A stretch of 64,000 bases of DNA from positions 73,332,687 through 73,396,686 of the forward strand of contig OZ038382.1 in assembly GCA_964036045.1 (NCBI GenBank), written 5' to 3'. The notes beneath the pieces are model-generated. The model saw only the letters and a list, made by a program, of their open reading frames with translations, made no database searches and had not been told where the DNA came from. Origin of the DNA: Eutreptiella sp. 'Long Island Sound 2002' (taxonomy: Eukaryota > Euglenozoa > Euglenophyceae > Eutreptiales > Eutreptiaceae). The translations under genes and the position numbers were made by a program. Positions 1-12,015 of the stretch are shown here, piece after piece; the first letter of the stretch is position 1; every line of letters begins with the position of its first letter.

Positions 1-2455
1 CCCTTTCATAAGTCTAGGGCCTCCACAGTTGTGGGAAGCCTGGGGCCTCTGCCCCCTATGGAAATTCTGGGCCCTTCCTCCATTTGGAAACAAAAAGGCC
101 TCGTTTCGTTTGGGAACGGCAGGGCGCTCGTCCTGTTTAGGACCGCTGGGGCTTCTGCCTCTTTGGTGTCACTGGGGCTTCGGTCCATTTAGGTACGCCG
201 GGCCCTCCGTCCCTTCGGGAACGCCAAGCCTTCCGCCCCTTTGGGAACGCTGGGGTGTCCGCCCCATTGGGAACGCCGGGGCCTCCGCCCATTTGGGAAT
301 GCCGGGCCCTCTGCCCCTTTGACAAGGGAGGAGCTTGTGCACCTTTTGCAATGCCATGGCTTACGCCCCTGTGGTACAAGCGCCTCCTCCGCCGCTTTCA
401 GAAGGCCAAGGCCTCCGCACCTTTGGGAACGTCAGAACTTCCATGCCTTTTTGGACGTTGGGGCCTCCGCGGCTTTGGGAAAGCCGGGGCCTCCATCGCT
501 TTATGAATCCCGGGTCTTCCGCAGATATTGGAAGGCTCGGGCTTCCACCCCTTTGGGAACATAGGGGCCACGACCCAGTTGGGAACCTCAGGATCTTAGC
601 TCTTTTGGGACCGGGTATGGCCTCCCTCATTTGGGGCCGCTGGGGCTTCTGCTCATTTGGGAGAGCCAGGCCCCTTGCTCCTTTCCGTGCAACCGTGCCT
701 CCGCCCCTTTGGGAGTGCCTAGGATTCCCCCCCATTGGCAACGCCGCTACCACCGCCCCACTGAGAACGCCGGGGCGGCCGCCACTTTTGGAACCGCGTT
801 GCCCCTGCCCCTTTGCGAGTACCAGGACTTCCCCCCCCATTGGGAATGCCCCGGCTTCCTCTCCTTAAGGAACGCTGGGGCCTCCGCACCTTTGGGAACG
901 CCAAGGCCTCCGGCCCTTTGGTAATACCCGGGCTTCAACCCCGTTTGGGAAGGCTTCATCTTCCGCCCCCTTGGGCACGCCCGGTCCTCCGCTCTTTCGG
1001 GGACAGCTGGGCTGCGGCCCCTTCGGAGCACCGGGGGTTACCTCTCCTCGCGAAGGCCGTTTCCTCCGCCCCCTTGGGACCACTGAGGATTGCGCCCCAT
1101 TGGGATAACGGGGGCCTTTGCAAACTTGGAAACCCCGGGGCCTCGCGCCTTTTCGGAACGCAAAGGTTCCGAACCCATTTTGGAACGCCGGGGCCTTTGC
1201 TCCTTTAGGCACACCCTTGCTTCTGCCCGTTTGGAAATGTTCCGGTTTTCGCCTCTTTGAGCTGGTCCGGGCTTCCGCGCCTTTGGGAACCCCAGCGCTA
1301 CCGCCCCCTTTGAAACACTACAGCTTGTGCCCCTTTCGGGAAGTTGGGTGTTCCGCCCGTTTGGAAACACCGGGGGCTTTGCTCCTTTGGAAAAGATGTG
1401 CCTTCCGCCCCTTTGGGAATCTTAGAGCCTCCGCACCTTTGGTACCGCTAGGGTCCTCCCCTTTAGCAACTCTGGGTCTCTATTCTTCTGGTCCCGCCGG
1501 CCGCACAAATCATTTAGGAATACCAGGCTTTCTACCCTATTGGCCCCAGCAGCGCTTCCACCCCTTTCACAAGTCTACGGCCTCCACAGTTGTGGGAAGC
1601 CTGGGGCCTCTGCCCCCTATGGAAATTATGGGCCGTTCCTCCATTTGGAAACAAAAAGGCCTCGTCCCGTTTGGGAACGCCAGGGCCTCTACCCATTTGG
1701 GAACACAGGGCGCTCGTCCTGTTTAGAACCGCCGGGGCGTCTGCTTCTTTGGTGTCACCGGGGCTTCGGTTCATTTAGGTACGCCCTCCGTCCCTTCGGG
1801 AACGTCAAGCCTTCCTCCCTCTTGGGAACGATGGGGCGTCTGCCCCTTTGGGAACGCCGGGGCCTCCGCCCATTTGGGAATGCCGGGCCCTCTGCCCCTT
1901 TGACAAAGGAGGAGCTTGCGCACCTTTCGCAATGCCATGGCTTATGACCCTTTGGTAGAAGCACCTCCTCCGCCGCTTTCAGAAAGCTAGGGCTTCCGCA
2001 CCTTTGGGAACGTCAGACCTTCCATGCCTTTTTGGACGTTGGGGCCTCCGCGGCTTTGGGAAAGCCGGAGCCTCCACCGCTTTATGAATCCTAGGTCTTC
2101 CGCAGATTTTGGAAGGCTGGGGCTTCCGCCCCTTTGGGAACACGGGGGCCACGACCTTAGGTCTCTGGGGACTGGGTATGGCCTCCCTCATTTGGGGCCG
2201 CCGGGAGCTCCGCCCGATTGGCAGCACCAGGGCCTGTTCTCATTTGGGAACGCCGCGGCTGTCCCTCTTTGGGAATGCTAGGTGCTTGCGCCCCATCGGG
2301 ACGGCCGGGGCATACGCCCCTTTGTGACCACCGGGCCCTCCGCTGCTTTCGCAACACTAGCGCTTCCCTCTGTTGGAGAACGCCGTGGCTTCCGCCTCCT
2401 TTTGAATGCACGCGCGTTCGCTATTTAGGGCTGCCAGCGCTTTGGCCCCTGTGGC
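1..2455 (+). repeat. 26-bp minisatellite, block 1 (forward)
   Basis: Near-continuous degenerate tandem array whose unit reads roughly TTTGGGAACGCCGGGGCTTC followed by CGCCCC (26 bp). Unit length is visible at 241-320, where three successive units start TTGGGAA. Because 26 is not a multiple of 3 and the unit lacks stop codons, all frames are open for long stretches and yield Pro/Gly/Arg-rich pseudo-proteins repeating every 26 residues. I treat none of these as genes. Confidence 0.93.
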
Positions 2456-2896
2456 CAAATTGAAGGTAGCTGCAGCATTTCCAAAGCGGTTGAAGCCCAA
2501 GCCTTCCCAAAAGTCCGACGACCATGCATTTCAAACGGGGTGGAGGCCCGGGCGTTCCCAAAGGAGCGGAAACTCTAGGAGTACAAAAGAGGAGGAGGAC
2601 CTAGCGTTCCCAAGGGGCTCGCAAGCCGTGGCAATCTCAAAAGGGCGGCGGCACCAGCGCTCTGAAGGGGGCGGAAGCCCCGGCCTTCCCAAAGGCGCGG
2701 GGGGCGCAACGTTCTTGGGCGGCGAAAGCCCCATCATTCCCAAAAAGGCAGAGGACCAAGCCTTCACAAAGGTGTAGAAGCCCAAGTGTTGCCAAAGGGG
2801 CGGAAGGCTTGGCGTGCCCGAAGAGGCGTGGGCTCCAGCGTTCACAAATGGGCGGAGGTAGTGGTGTTTCCAAGGGAGCAAAGGCCCCGGCGTTCC
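2456..2896 (-). repeat. 26-bp minisatellite, block 2 (inverted)
   Basis: The same unit, now read on the minus strand (plus strand shows CCCAAAGGGGCGGAAGCCCC-like units). The switch from forward to inverted units lies near 2455-2470, and the switch back is near 2890-2900, inside a unit. Confidence 0.88.
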
Positions 2897-5290
2897 CCTT
2901 CGGGATTGCTAGGGGTTCGGCCCGTATGGGACCACCGGGGCTCCCGCCAATTGGGAACGCCAAGGCTGCTGTCATTTTGGTAAGGCCGTGGCTCCCTCCA
3001 TTCAAGAACACCAGGGCTTCCGCCGATTTGTGAACACCCAGGCTTCCGATCCACACCTTCAAGATGGCTGGGGCCCCCGCCCCTTTGGTAGCGCCAGGGC
3101 CTCATCCCGATTGGGAGGTGTGGGGCTATCGCCCCTTCGGGGAACGACGAGGCTTGTGCCGCAGCTTCGGAAACACATGGGCTTAGGCCCTTTTGGGAAC
3201 ACCGGGTCTTCCTTCCCCTTGCCAATGCCAGTTCTTCCGCCCTTCCGGGAAGGCCAAGGACTCCGCTCTTTTCGGAACGGCGAGCCGGCACCCCTTTGTA
3301 AACCTTGCGGCCTCTGCACCATTGTCGAACAACGGGGCTTCCGCCCGTTTGGGAAAACCACGCTGTTTGCTCCTTTCGGCACACTGCTGCTTCCGGCCCT
3401 TTGGGAGTGCGGGGGCTTCCGCGCCATTGGGAATGCCGCGGCTTGCTTTCCTTAGGGAACGCCGAGGCCTCCGGCCCTGTGGTAACGCCTGGGCTTCTGC
3501 CCCTTTGGGAAAGCCGTGGCTTCTTTTCCTTAGGGAACGGTGGGACATGTATACCTTTGGGCACTCCAAGCCCTCCGGCCCTTTGCTAACGGCGGGGCTT
3601 CTGCACCTTTGGGAATGCCCTGGGCTTCTACCCCATTTCGGACGACCAACCTTTTGCCCGTTTTGGGATGTTTGCAGCTTCCGCCTGCTTGGGCACGCCG
3701 GGTCCCCCGCCCATTCGGGGACGACCGGGCCACGGCCCCTTCGGAACACCGGGGCTTCCTTCTCCTTGCGAATGCCAATTCCTCCGCCCTTTTGGGAGGG
3801 CTAGGGCTGGGGCCTCGGAACACGGGGGCCTTTGCACATTTGGCAACCTCGGGGCCTCGGCCCGTTTGAGAACGCAAGGGCCTCCGCCCATTCGGGAACG
3901 CCGGGGCCTTTGCTCCCTTGGAAACACTCGTGCTTCTGCCCCTTTGGGAATGCCGCGGTTGCCGCCGCTTTGGGAACGCCGGGGCTTGCGCATCTTTGGG
4001 AACGCAAGCGCTTTCGCCGCTTTGGTAGCCAGAGTGCCTCCGCCTATTTAGCCACTCTTGGGTGTCTATTCGTTTGGCAATGCCCCCCCCACTCACTAGC
4101 AGCGCTTGTGCCCCTTTCAAAAGCTTGGGGCGTTCCACACTTGTGGGTAGCATGGGGCCTCTGCCGCTTTGGAAGTGCCGGGCCATGCCTCCATTCGAAA
4201 ACGCAAGGACCTCTTCCCCTTCGGGAACGCCACGGCCTCCACCCATTTGGGAACGCAGGGCTCTCGTCCCCTTTCAGACCCCCGGGGGCTCCGCCCCTTT
4301 GGGAACTCTGATGCTGCGCTCCATTTAGGTACGCCGGGCCCCTTGACTCTTTGCAAACGGCAAGCCTCCCGCTCCTTTGCGAACGCTCGGGCCTCCGCCC
4401 CTTTTGGGAATGCCGGGCCTTCAACCTATTTGACAACGCCAGAGCTTGTGCCCCTTTCGCAATGCCATGGATTACCCCCCTTTGGGGAAAGTGCCTCTAC
4501 GCCCGTTTTGTAAGACCATGGCTTCGACACCTCTAGGAACGCCGGGCCTTCCACGCCTTTGGGTACGCTGGGGCTTCCGCCCCGTTGGGAACACCAGAGG
4601 CTCCGTAGCTTTCATAAGATCGGGGCCTGTGCCCTTTTGGCAAAGGCGGGGCTTTCTCCCTTCTAGGAACACCAGGGCTTCCGCTCTTTTCGGAACACCG
4701 GGGCCTCTGCCCCTTTTCGGAATGCTGAGGTCCCCACCTTTGGGCAACTTGGGGCCTCTGGCCCCTTTGGGAACGCCAAGTCCTCCGCCCATGTTGGACC
4801 CTTAGAGCTTCGGCCGCTTTGGGAAGGGTGGGGCCTCCACCCCATTGCGGATCCTGCACCTTACGCGCTTTTGGGAAGGCCGGGGCTTCCGCCCATTTGG
4901 GAATACAACAGCCACCACCCATTTGGGAATGTCAGGACCTTTGCGCTTTTGGGAAAAATTGTGCCTCCGCACCTTTGGGGCCGCCGCGGCCTCCGCCCGT
5001 TTGTGAACGCGAAGCCTGCCGCGCCTCTGGGAACGCCGGGGCTGGCGCAACTTTGGCAATGCCAGGCCGTCCACCCCTCTGCGAACAATCGAGCCTACGC
5101 CCCTTTGGGAACACCGGTGCTTCTGCCCCTTTGGGAATGCAACGGCTTTCACCCATGTGGGAATGCCGGCGCCTACGCCCCTTTGCGAACGCCACCCATC
5201 CCGGCGTTTCGGTAACACCGGGGCTTCTAACCATTTGTGACAGCCGGGTCTTCTGCCGTTTTGGGAAGGTTGTGGCTTTCTTCCTCCTAA
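2897..5290 (+). repeat. 26-bp minisatellite, block 3 (forward)
   Basis: Forward-oriented units again. Stretches at 3680-3790 and 4120-4210 match stretches of block 1 (960-1075, and 11-105 / 1571-1665), so this block shares higher-order structure with block 1. It ends at about 5290, where units flip to the opposite strand. Confidence 0.9.
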
Positions 5291-6432
5291 CGGGGTAGAA
5301 GCCCCGGCCTCCCCAAAGGGGCGAACGCCGTAGCTTTCAAAAAGAAGCGGAAGCCATGGTGTTGTGTACCTGGCGGAAGCCCCTACGCTCCCAAAAGTGC
5401 GGAACAAGTAGGCTGGAAGGAACACGAGCCCCATTGTGCCGAAACGGGCGGAAGTCGTGCTGTAGTCAAAAGGTGGGAAGCCCCAACTTTTCTAAATGAG
5501 CAGAAGCTCGGGCATTCACAAACGGCCGGGACTCGTGGCCTTCCGAAAGGGGTGGAAGCCCCGGTGGTCCGAAATGGGCCGAAGCCCCGGCGTTAAGAAA
5601 AGGGCGGAGGCCCAGGTGTACCTAAATCGGCGGAACCCGCGGCTTTCCCAAAGGCGGGGCAACCCCGGCGTTCACAAAGGGGCTGAAGACCTAGCGTTCC
5701 CAAAGGGGCGGAAGCCCTTCTATTGCCAAAGGGGTGCACTCCGCGGCATTCCTAAATGGACAGAAGCCCCGGCGTTTTCAAAGGGGCGCAAGTCCAGGCC
5801 TTCTGAAAGGGCCAGAAGCTCCGGTGGTCCCAAAGGGCCAGAAGCCACTGTTTTATGGAAAGGGTGGAAGCCCAAATGGTCCCAAATGGGAAGAACCAAC
5901 AGCCTTCCCAAAGGCAGGGGAGCCGTGACATTCCCAAAGGGGCCGGATCCCCAGGGTACCCAAAGGAGCGGAAGCCCTAGTAATCCCAAAGGGGTGGAGG
6001 CCCCGGCATTCCTGAATGGGAGGAAGCTATGGCCTTCCCAAAGGGGCCGAAGCCCCGGCGTGCCCAAAGTGGCGGAAGCCCCGGCGTTCCCAAGGTGGCG
6101 CAAGGCCCAGTCTTCCCAAAGGGCGGAAGCCCTAGCTTTCTGAAATACGAGGAAGCCCCGGCGATCCCAAATGGGCGCACACTCCGGTGTTCCCCAAGGA
6201 GCAGCAAAGGCCGCCGCAGCGCTCCCAAACGGGCGGAAGCCCAGCCCTTCGCAAAATAGCGGAAGACCTAGCGTTTCCAATGGGCCAAAGGCCCCGGCGT
6301 ACCTAAAGGGTTAGAAGATGCCGTGTTCCCTAAGGAACGGAATCCCCATCCTTCCCCAAAGGGCGGAACAACCGGCGTTCCCAAAGGGGAAGAAGTACCG
6401 GCGTTCCCAAAAAAGGACGGAGGGCCTTGGTT

Positions 6433-6556
6433 CCCCACAACACAGTCACCCACACAACAACACGATGAGCTGCAACGAGAAATATTGAGTTGACCAAGTG
6501 CCCCCCCCCCCCCCAGGGAGCAACAAGGGGTGAGGAACGACAAGGGGGGGGGGGTA
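6433..6556 (-). mobile_element. C-run-terminated dispersed repeat, copy in minisatellite
   Basis: About 124 bp nearly identical to 40356-40486. Both begin CCCCACAACACAGTCAC, share GAGTTGACCAAGTG or GGGTTGACCAAGTG in the middle, and end in a G-run plus GGGTA. On the minus strand the unit opens TACCCCCCCCCCTTGTCG, and with the preceding bases it gives a GTACCC 5' splice-site-like start directly after the open frame at 6557-6779. It therefore looks like a transposon end that serves, or served, as an intron start. Confidence 0.7.
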
Positions 6557-6779
6557 CTTGGCAGAGAGGCTTTGCATCAAATTCGTGAAGTCGGCGAATC
6601 TGAAATCTGGCTCCGTGAGAATTTGGATGGCATGCGGCGCACCAGTGATGGGCGCCGCGATGACGACACCCGACGGTCCCTTCGGATTCAGCGCTGTGAT
6701 GTCCGCATGCTGCCACTTGACGACTTGGCCGTTCCGGATCTTGATGAGAGTCCGGACGTCAAGGACTATGTCAAGGTGA
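6557..6779 (-). CDS. Isolated exon-like open frame in the minisatellite
   Basis: This is the only non-repetitive coding-like sequence in the first 10 kb. The frame reads HLDIVLDVRTLIKIRNGQVV early and ends DFTNLMQSLSAK, alternating predicted beta strands with a closing amphipathic helix, a layout reminiscent of PH-like folds (weak inference). A plausible acceptor (CTTTCCTTAG) sits just upstream at 6780, and a GTACCC donor follows at 6556. I do not recognise the family. It lies downstream of the kinase exons on the same strand, but a reading-phase argument says it cannot follow the last kinase exon (11350-11658) directly. It may be a later exon, part of another gene, or an exon carried in with the flanking repeat. 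Confidence 0.45.
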
Positions 6780-9700
6780 CTAAGGAAAGCGAGGCTAGCA
6801 CCACCAAAGGGGACGGTTACAAACTCCGGCACCCGCGTTGCCACAGGACAAACGGAAAAGGCTTCCCAAGGTGGTGCAGGCCACGGCCTTCCATAAGGAA
6901 CAGAAGCTCTGGGCTTCCCACGGACGGGGAAGCCCGGACGTTCCCAATGAGGCAGAACTGCTGCCGTTGCCAAAAGGGGGGGAAGCTCCAGCATTCCTAA
7001 AGGAGCAGAAGCCCGGGCGTTTGGAAAGGGTCGGAGGCCGCTACCTTCCCAAAGGGGTGGAGGCCCCAGCATTCCGACAAGGGTAGAAGCCCCCGTGTTC
7101 TCAAAAAGGCGGAAGCCCCGTTGTTCCCCAAAGGTCGGAACCCAGGGCCTTCCCAAGGGCGGGGGAGCCCCAGCCCTCCCAAAGGGGCGGCAGCCCGAGC
7201 GTTCCCAAAGGGGCGGGCCCCGGATTTCCTATATAGGTGGAAGCCCCGGCATTGCAAAAGAAGCAGGAGCCCTTGCCTTCCCAAAGGGAGGAGGCCCTAC
7301 TTTTACTAAATATTCAGAACCTCCGGCCTTCCTAAAGGGGCAGAAGCCCCGGCCTTCCTAAAAGTGCAAAAGCCCCCGCGTGCACAAAAGGGCAGAATTC
7401 TCAGCATGCCGAAACGAGCGCAGGCCTTGGCGTTCCCAAAAGGGTGGAAGCCTCGGCCTTCACAACGGCGCGGTAGCCCTAGTGTTCAAAAAGGGGCAGA
7501 AGCCCCTGTGTTCCCAAGAGTGCGGAAGCCCGGGCGTTCCCAAAGGGGCGGAAGCCCCGGCATTCCTAATTGGGCGGAAGCTTGGGTGTTGCGGAAGGGG
7601 CGGAGCCGTTGCATTCGCAACGCCGGAAAACCCCTCCTTTCCTAAATGGGCGGAAGCCCCGGCAAGCCCCAAGGGGTAGAGGCCCTAACTTTCTCAACAG
7701 GGCAGAAGCCCCTGGTGATCCCAAAGGGGCCAAAGCCATGGCGTTGCATAAAGGGCGGAAGCCCCTGCGCTCCCAAAAGAGCAGAGTCCCCCGGGGTTCC
7801 GAAAGGGGCGGAAGCCTGGGTGTCCCAAAGGGGCACAAGCCCCATTGTTCCGAATTGGGCACAAGGCCTGCCGTAGCCGAGGTCGGAAGCCCAGGCTTTC
7901 CTCTATGCGCCAAAGCCCCGGCATTCAAAAACGGGCGGGAGTCTAGGCCTTACGAAAGGGGCAGAAGCCCTCGTGGTCACAAAGGGGCGGAAGCCCAGAC
8001 TTTGCGAAAAAGGGCGGAGGCCCCGGTGTTCCTAAAACAGGGGAACCCGGGGCCTTCCCAAAAGCGTTGGCGTTCCCAAAGGGGCATAAGCGCCAGCGTT
8101 CCTGAAGGGGCGGAAGCCCTGCCAATGCCAAAAGGGTGGAAGCCACAGCGTTCTCAAGGGGGCGAGAGCGCTGGCCTTCCGAATGGGATTGAGGCCCCGG
8201 TGGTCCAAAGGGGGGAGAAGCCCTGGTTAGGGAAAGGGTGGAAGCCCTGGTGTTCCCAAATGGGCGGAACCCAAAGCCTTCCAAAAGCATTCCGAAAGGG
8301 GCAGAGCCCGAGCGTTCCCAAAGGGGCAGAAGGCATAGTGTTCCCAATGGGGCGGAAGCCTTGGTTTTCCCAAAGGGGCGGAAGCTGCGGCATTCCTAAA
8401 TGGGCGGAAGCGCCGGCGTTCCAAAAGAGGCGGAGACACCGGTGATGCCAAACGGCCGGAAGCCATGCGGTTTCGTAAAAGGTGGAAGCACCAGTGTTCC
8501 AAAAAGTGCGGAAGCCCCGGCGTTCGCAAAGTGGCGGAAGCCCGAGCAGTCCCAAAGGAGCGGAAGCCCCAACTTTCGAAAAGATCGGAAGCCCCGGTGC
8601 TCGAAAATGGGCACAGGCCCCGGTGTTTCCAAAGGAGCAGCAAAGGCCTTGCGCTCCCAAAGGGCCGAAGGCCTGACGGTCCCAAAGGGGGCAAAGGCAC
8701 GGGGCTTCCCAAAGTGGTGCAAGCCCCGGCATTCCAAAAGGAGCAAAAGCCCTACCTTCCGACAAACGGGGGAGCCCTAACGTGCCCAAAGAGGCAGAAG
8801 CCCTGCCGTTGCCAAAAGGGTGCAAACCCCAGCATTCCCAAATGAGCATAAGCCCCAGCGTTCACGAAGGGGCGGGAGCTCTTGTCTTCCCAAAGGGGCG
8901 GAAGCCCCGGTGGTTCCAAAGGGGCGCAAGCCCCAGCGTTCCGAAAAGGGCGGAAGCCCCAGTGTTCCCAAACGGGCGGAGGCACCGGCCTTCACAAAGG
9001 TGGGGTAGCACCACCATTTACGAACGGGAGGAAGCCCCAATGTTCCCAAAGGGGCGGAAGCTCCGGCATTCCTAAACGCGGCGGAAGACTCGGCGTTGCC
9101 AAAAAGGCGGCAGCATTCCCAAAGGGGGGGATGCCCCACCATTCCTAAATAGGCGGAAGCCCCAGCCTTCCCAAATGGGCAGAGGCCCCGGTGATCCCAA
9201 AGGGGTGGAAGCCTTGCCGTTGCCCAAGGGGCGGAGGCCATTGCGCTTTGGAAAGTGCGGAAGACCAGGTATTCCCAAAGGCGCGGAAGCCCCGGTGTCC
9301 CAAAAGGGCAAAGGACCCGGTGTTCCTAAATGGACGGAAGACCCGGTGTTCCCAAAGGGGCGGAAGCGATGGTGTTCCCAAAGGGGCAGAAGTCCTAGCC
9401 AACCCAAAAGGGAGGAGGCCCCGGCGTTCCTAAATGGACAGAAGTAGCGGAAGCTGTTACATTCCCAAAGGGGCGGGAGCCATGGTGTTCCCATGGGGCG
9501 GAAGCCCCGGCATTCCCAAAGGGGCGGAAGCACTGGCGTTCTCAAGAAGGCGGAAGCCCGGGCGTACCCACAGGGGGTGGACGCCCCGGCCATCCCAAAG
9601 GGGCGGAATCCCCGGTGGTGTTCCCAAAGGGGCTGAAGCCCCTGTGTTCCCAAAGGGGCGGAAGCACGGTCCCAAAGGGGCGGGAGCCCTAGCCTTCCCT

Positions 9701-9945
9701 AAGTGGACGAAGACCTGCCGTTGCTAAAAGAACGGAAGATACGGCATTCCCAAACGGGCGGAAGCCCCGGTGTTCCCGAAGGGCCGGACGCCCCGTCATA
9801 CCCAAAGGGGGTAGAGGCCCCGGTCATCCCAAAGGGGCGGAAGCCCCAGCGTTGCCAAAGGGGCGGGAGTCCCGGCATTGCCAAAGCGGCGGAAACCCTG
9901 GCGATCCCAAAGGGTTGGAGGCCCCGGCGTGCCCAAAGGGGCCAC

Positions 9946-10022
9946 AGACACAACATGGCTGTTTCTGCACAAGCGGAAGTGTTTGTGTTGGCGTGTGTTG
10001 GTGCCCGCCTACCTGCACGAGT
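9946..10022. other. Unique spacer after the minisatellite
   Basis: Short unique DNA between the minisatellite and the CA microsatellite. No gene is seen. Confidence 0.6.
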
Positions 10023-10076
<54 letters not shown>

Positions 10077-10114
10077 ATCCACCCACCCACCCACCCACCC
10101 ATCCACCCACCCAC
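10023..10114 (+). repeat. (CA)n followed by (CCCA)n microsatellite
   Basis: Uninterrupted CA dinucleotides from 10023 to about 10074, passing directly into CCCA/CATC-type tetranucleotides to about 10114. The Cys/Val and Thr/His pseudo-ORFs across it are artefacts. Confidence 0.97.
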
Positions 10115-11349
10115 TTCGTTGACGTTAACGCTGTCTTGCTATGCTGCTTCCATACCATACAAACGCTAATGCCATGCAGTACAAACAGCAAGGTTATGTG
10201 GAAGACTAATTTACGTGCATGGCAAATTGATTTGTTTATGCAAATTCTTGCCAAGCCAACAAACAAACCAGGAAAAACCCCGATCTTTTGGCAAATAGTA
10301 CTTTTTGACTTTGGCATTGGAACCAAAAACCAGTCATTTTGTTCGTGCTTCTCTTTGCAATTTTGTTATGAAATGTGGGGGCCTGCATAGATGCTGTTGA
10401 TGCTTGGTGCTCCTTGGATGGGTGCTGGTGGTTCTTAAGGTCCCTAGATGGATGCTGGTGCTTCCTGGAGGTCCCTCAGTCAGAAAGAACCAGATGTGCG
10501 CCTCCAACAAGACCTGAACGTTTTTGGGAACATGCCGCGTAAAATGGAGATGGCAATTCTGTGACCTGTCAGGTGACCGCCAGCACCATTTCCTGGAGTT
10601 TAAGGCCCATTTCTTGTGACCGTTGCGTTGCCCTTATGTCCCAGGCTGGCTCGACAGCTTTCTCCCAGTTGTGTGACGCTGAGGCTGGCAAAATCCCCAC
10701 GTGTCAGAAGTGCCATGGGTCTCCCAACTTGGCGACGAGGGGCAGGCTCCGCAAGGTTGGCAACCGATCTTGACCATACGCATACCGATGCCTTTGGAGT
10801 CAGATAGAGCGCCCTGATGTGCCGCAGCATCAAAATGCGCCACAGCTGATTCATAAAGCATGACAGAAAATAATTACGAATCTTCAACATGGGCCCTGCA
10901 AACCGAGCAGCATGCAACACAAACAAAACGAATGCCTATCCCGTTCTACATTCTATGAAGTGAAGAAGGGGAAACATGCAGAATTTGAGGTCCAATCATT
11001 CTTTTGTGGTGTTTTGTCAAGGGGCATGATCAAGCAACGTTTTTGTGTGTTATGTTTTGACGCATGTTTTTGCGTGTTTTTGAGGTCTGAGAATTCAGTA
11101 CCTCCCCAAAAAAAATTAGGGATTGTTCTGTTACACATTTGCGTATGCAAATGTGTGTCGTCCACATTATATCCAAGACTTGATGGGGCATGTCATATCT
11201 TCTGCCAGGAGTGCAGTGCAGCAACGTCAATACCAATTTAGAGCATCATGCACCTCAATCTTGACTGGAGGGTGGGTGGTTGGAGTTGCCTCCACTCTTT
11301 AGCAATGCCTGATCATCTGTTGCCATCAGCTGACCCGACCTTGGCAAAC
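10115..11349. other. Region with no supported gene
   Basis: AT-richer sequence, including imperfectly repeated phrases such as GATGCTGGTG and GGTGCTGGTG at 10388-10460. I looked on the minus strand for the missing C-terminal kinase exon (an Asn after HGDIKDQ, then DFG) and did not find one. If the gene continues leftwards, this stretch and possibly the whole minisatellite are intron. Confidence 0.5.
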
Positions 11350-11658
11350 CTGGTCCTTGATGTCCCCATGGAAATAGGCCTCGCCCTCGCTGGGCTCCGG
11401 GTGATGCAGGCAGAGCATGAGGGCGATGATCTGCTTGAACAGGAAACGGGCCTGCGTCTCAGTGAAGGAGCAGCCCTCCAGACCCCCGGCGCCCCGCGGC
11501 ACCACAAGGTAGTTAAAGAGCTCCCCGCCGTCGCAGTACTCTGTGACAATGCCATGGAAGTGCGGCCCGGACTTGCCCGTGGCTGGGATCTTGATCATTG
11601 CATTCCGTGGCACCTTCAGCACCGCCACAACGTTCGGATGGTCCATCAGGCGCTTCAC
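11350..11658 (-). CDS. Protein kinase exon: hinge to catalytic loop
   Basis: 103 codons in phase 0. It begins after the acceptor TTTTTGCAG with VKRLMDHPNVVAVL (subdomain IV-like), continues through the hinge IVTEYCDGGELFNYL and a long insert (VVPRGAGGLEGC), and ends AYFHGDIKDQ. That last motif is the catalytic loop, with Asp and Lys kept and HRD replaced by HGD. The donor CAG/GTTTGC follows. The next exon should open with the metal-binding Asn and carry DFG; it is not visible in the window. Hinge and loop favour a Ser/Thr kinase. This joins the N-lobe exon at 24300-24585 seamlessly (..AERISQ + VKRLMDHPN..). Confidence 0.85.
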
Positions 11659-11889
11659 CTGCAAAAACACATGTGCGGCGATGTTTGTCGCCTGGCCACC
11701 AGCACGAAAAACAGTCGCGTGGTCTTTGGTGCTTCTTTCTGGTCCATGCCTCTGTTTTCTCCTGCACTATCAACCTTTCCAGCTCGTTTGCAACACGACG
11801 TGGGGGTTCACATAGAGTATCTGCCCCCCACGGGTGGTTCTGGAGCCTATCTACCGTCCAGGGGGGGGGAGGGGTTCTGCGAAATATGA

Positions 11890-12015
11890 CATCACGAGGT
11901 TTGGCCTAAGATTGGCAATATTCAAAAAAGGGGGGGGGGGGGGTTACTCCTTTGTGCCCTAACCAGTTTTCGCAAGTATTGGCCATTGGTTAACACCTTG
12001 GAGGTGTAAAGGTGC
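11890..12015. other. Intron segment with a 14-G run
   Basis: Intronic sequence of the kinase gene with a G run at about 11929-11943. No coding content is supported. Confidence 0.5.

Larger units (their letters stand above)
5291..9945 (-). repeat. 26-bp minisatellite, block 4 (inverted)
   Basis: Longest block, with units in the inverted orientation (AAAGGGGCGGAAGCCCCGGC type). It is continuous except for a non-repeat island at about 6424-6845. It ends at about 9945 (AAAGGGGCCACAGACACAAC), after which the sequence becomes unique and then the CA microsatellite begins. Confidence 0.9.

Noticed and set aside
1-9945. Dozens of 60-290 codon ORFs on both strands
   Set aside because: They follow the 26-bp minisatellite. 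The peptides cycle through three frames every 26 residues, both strands are open, and there are no domains.
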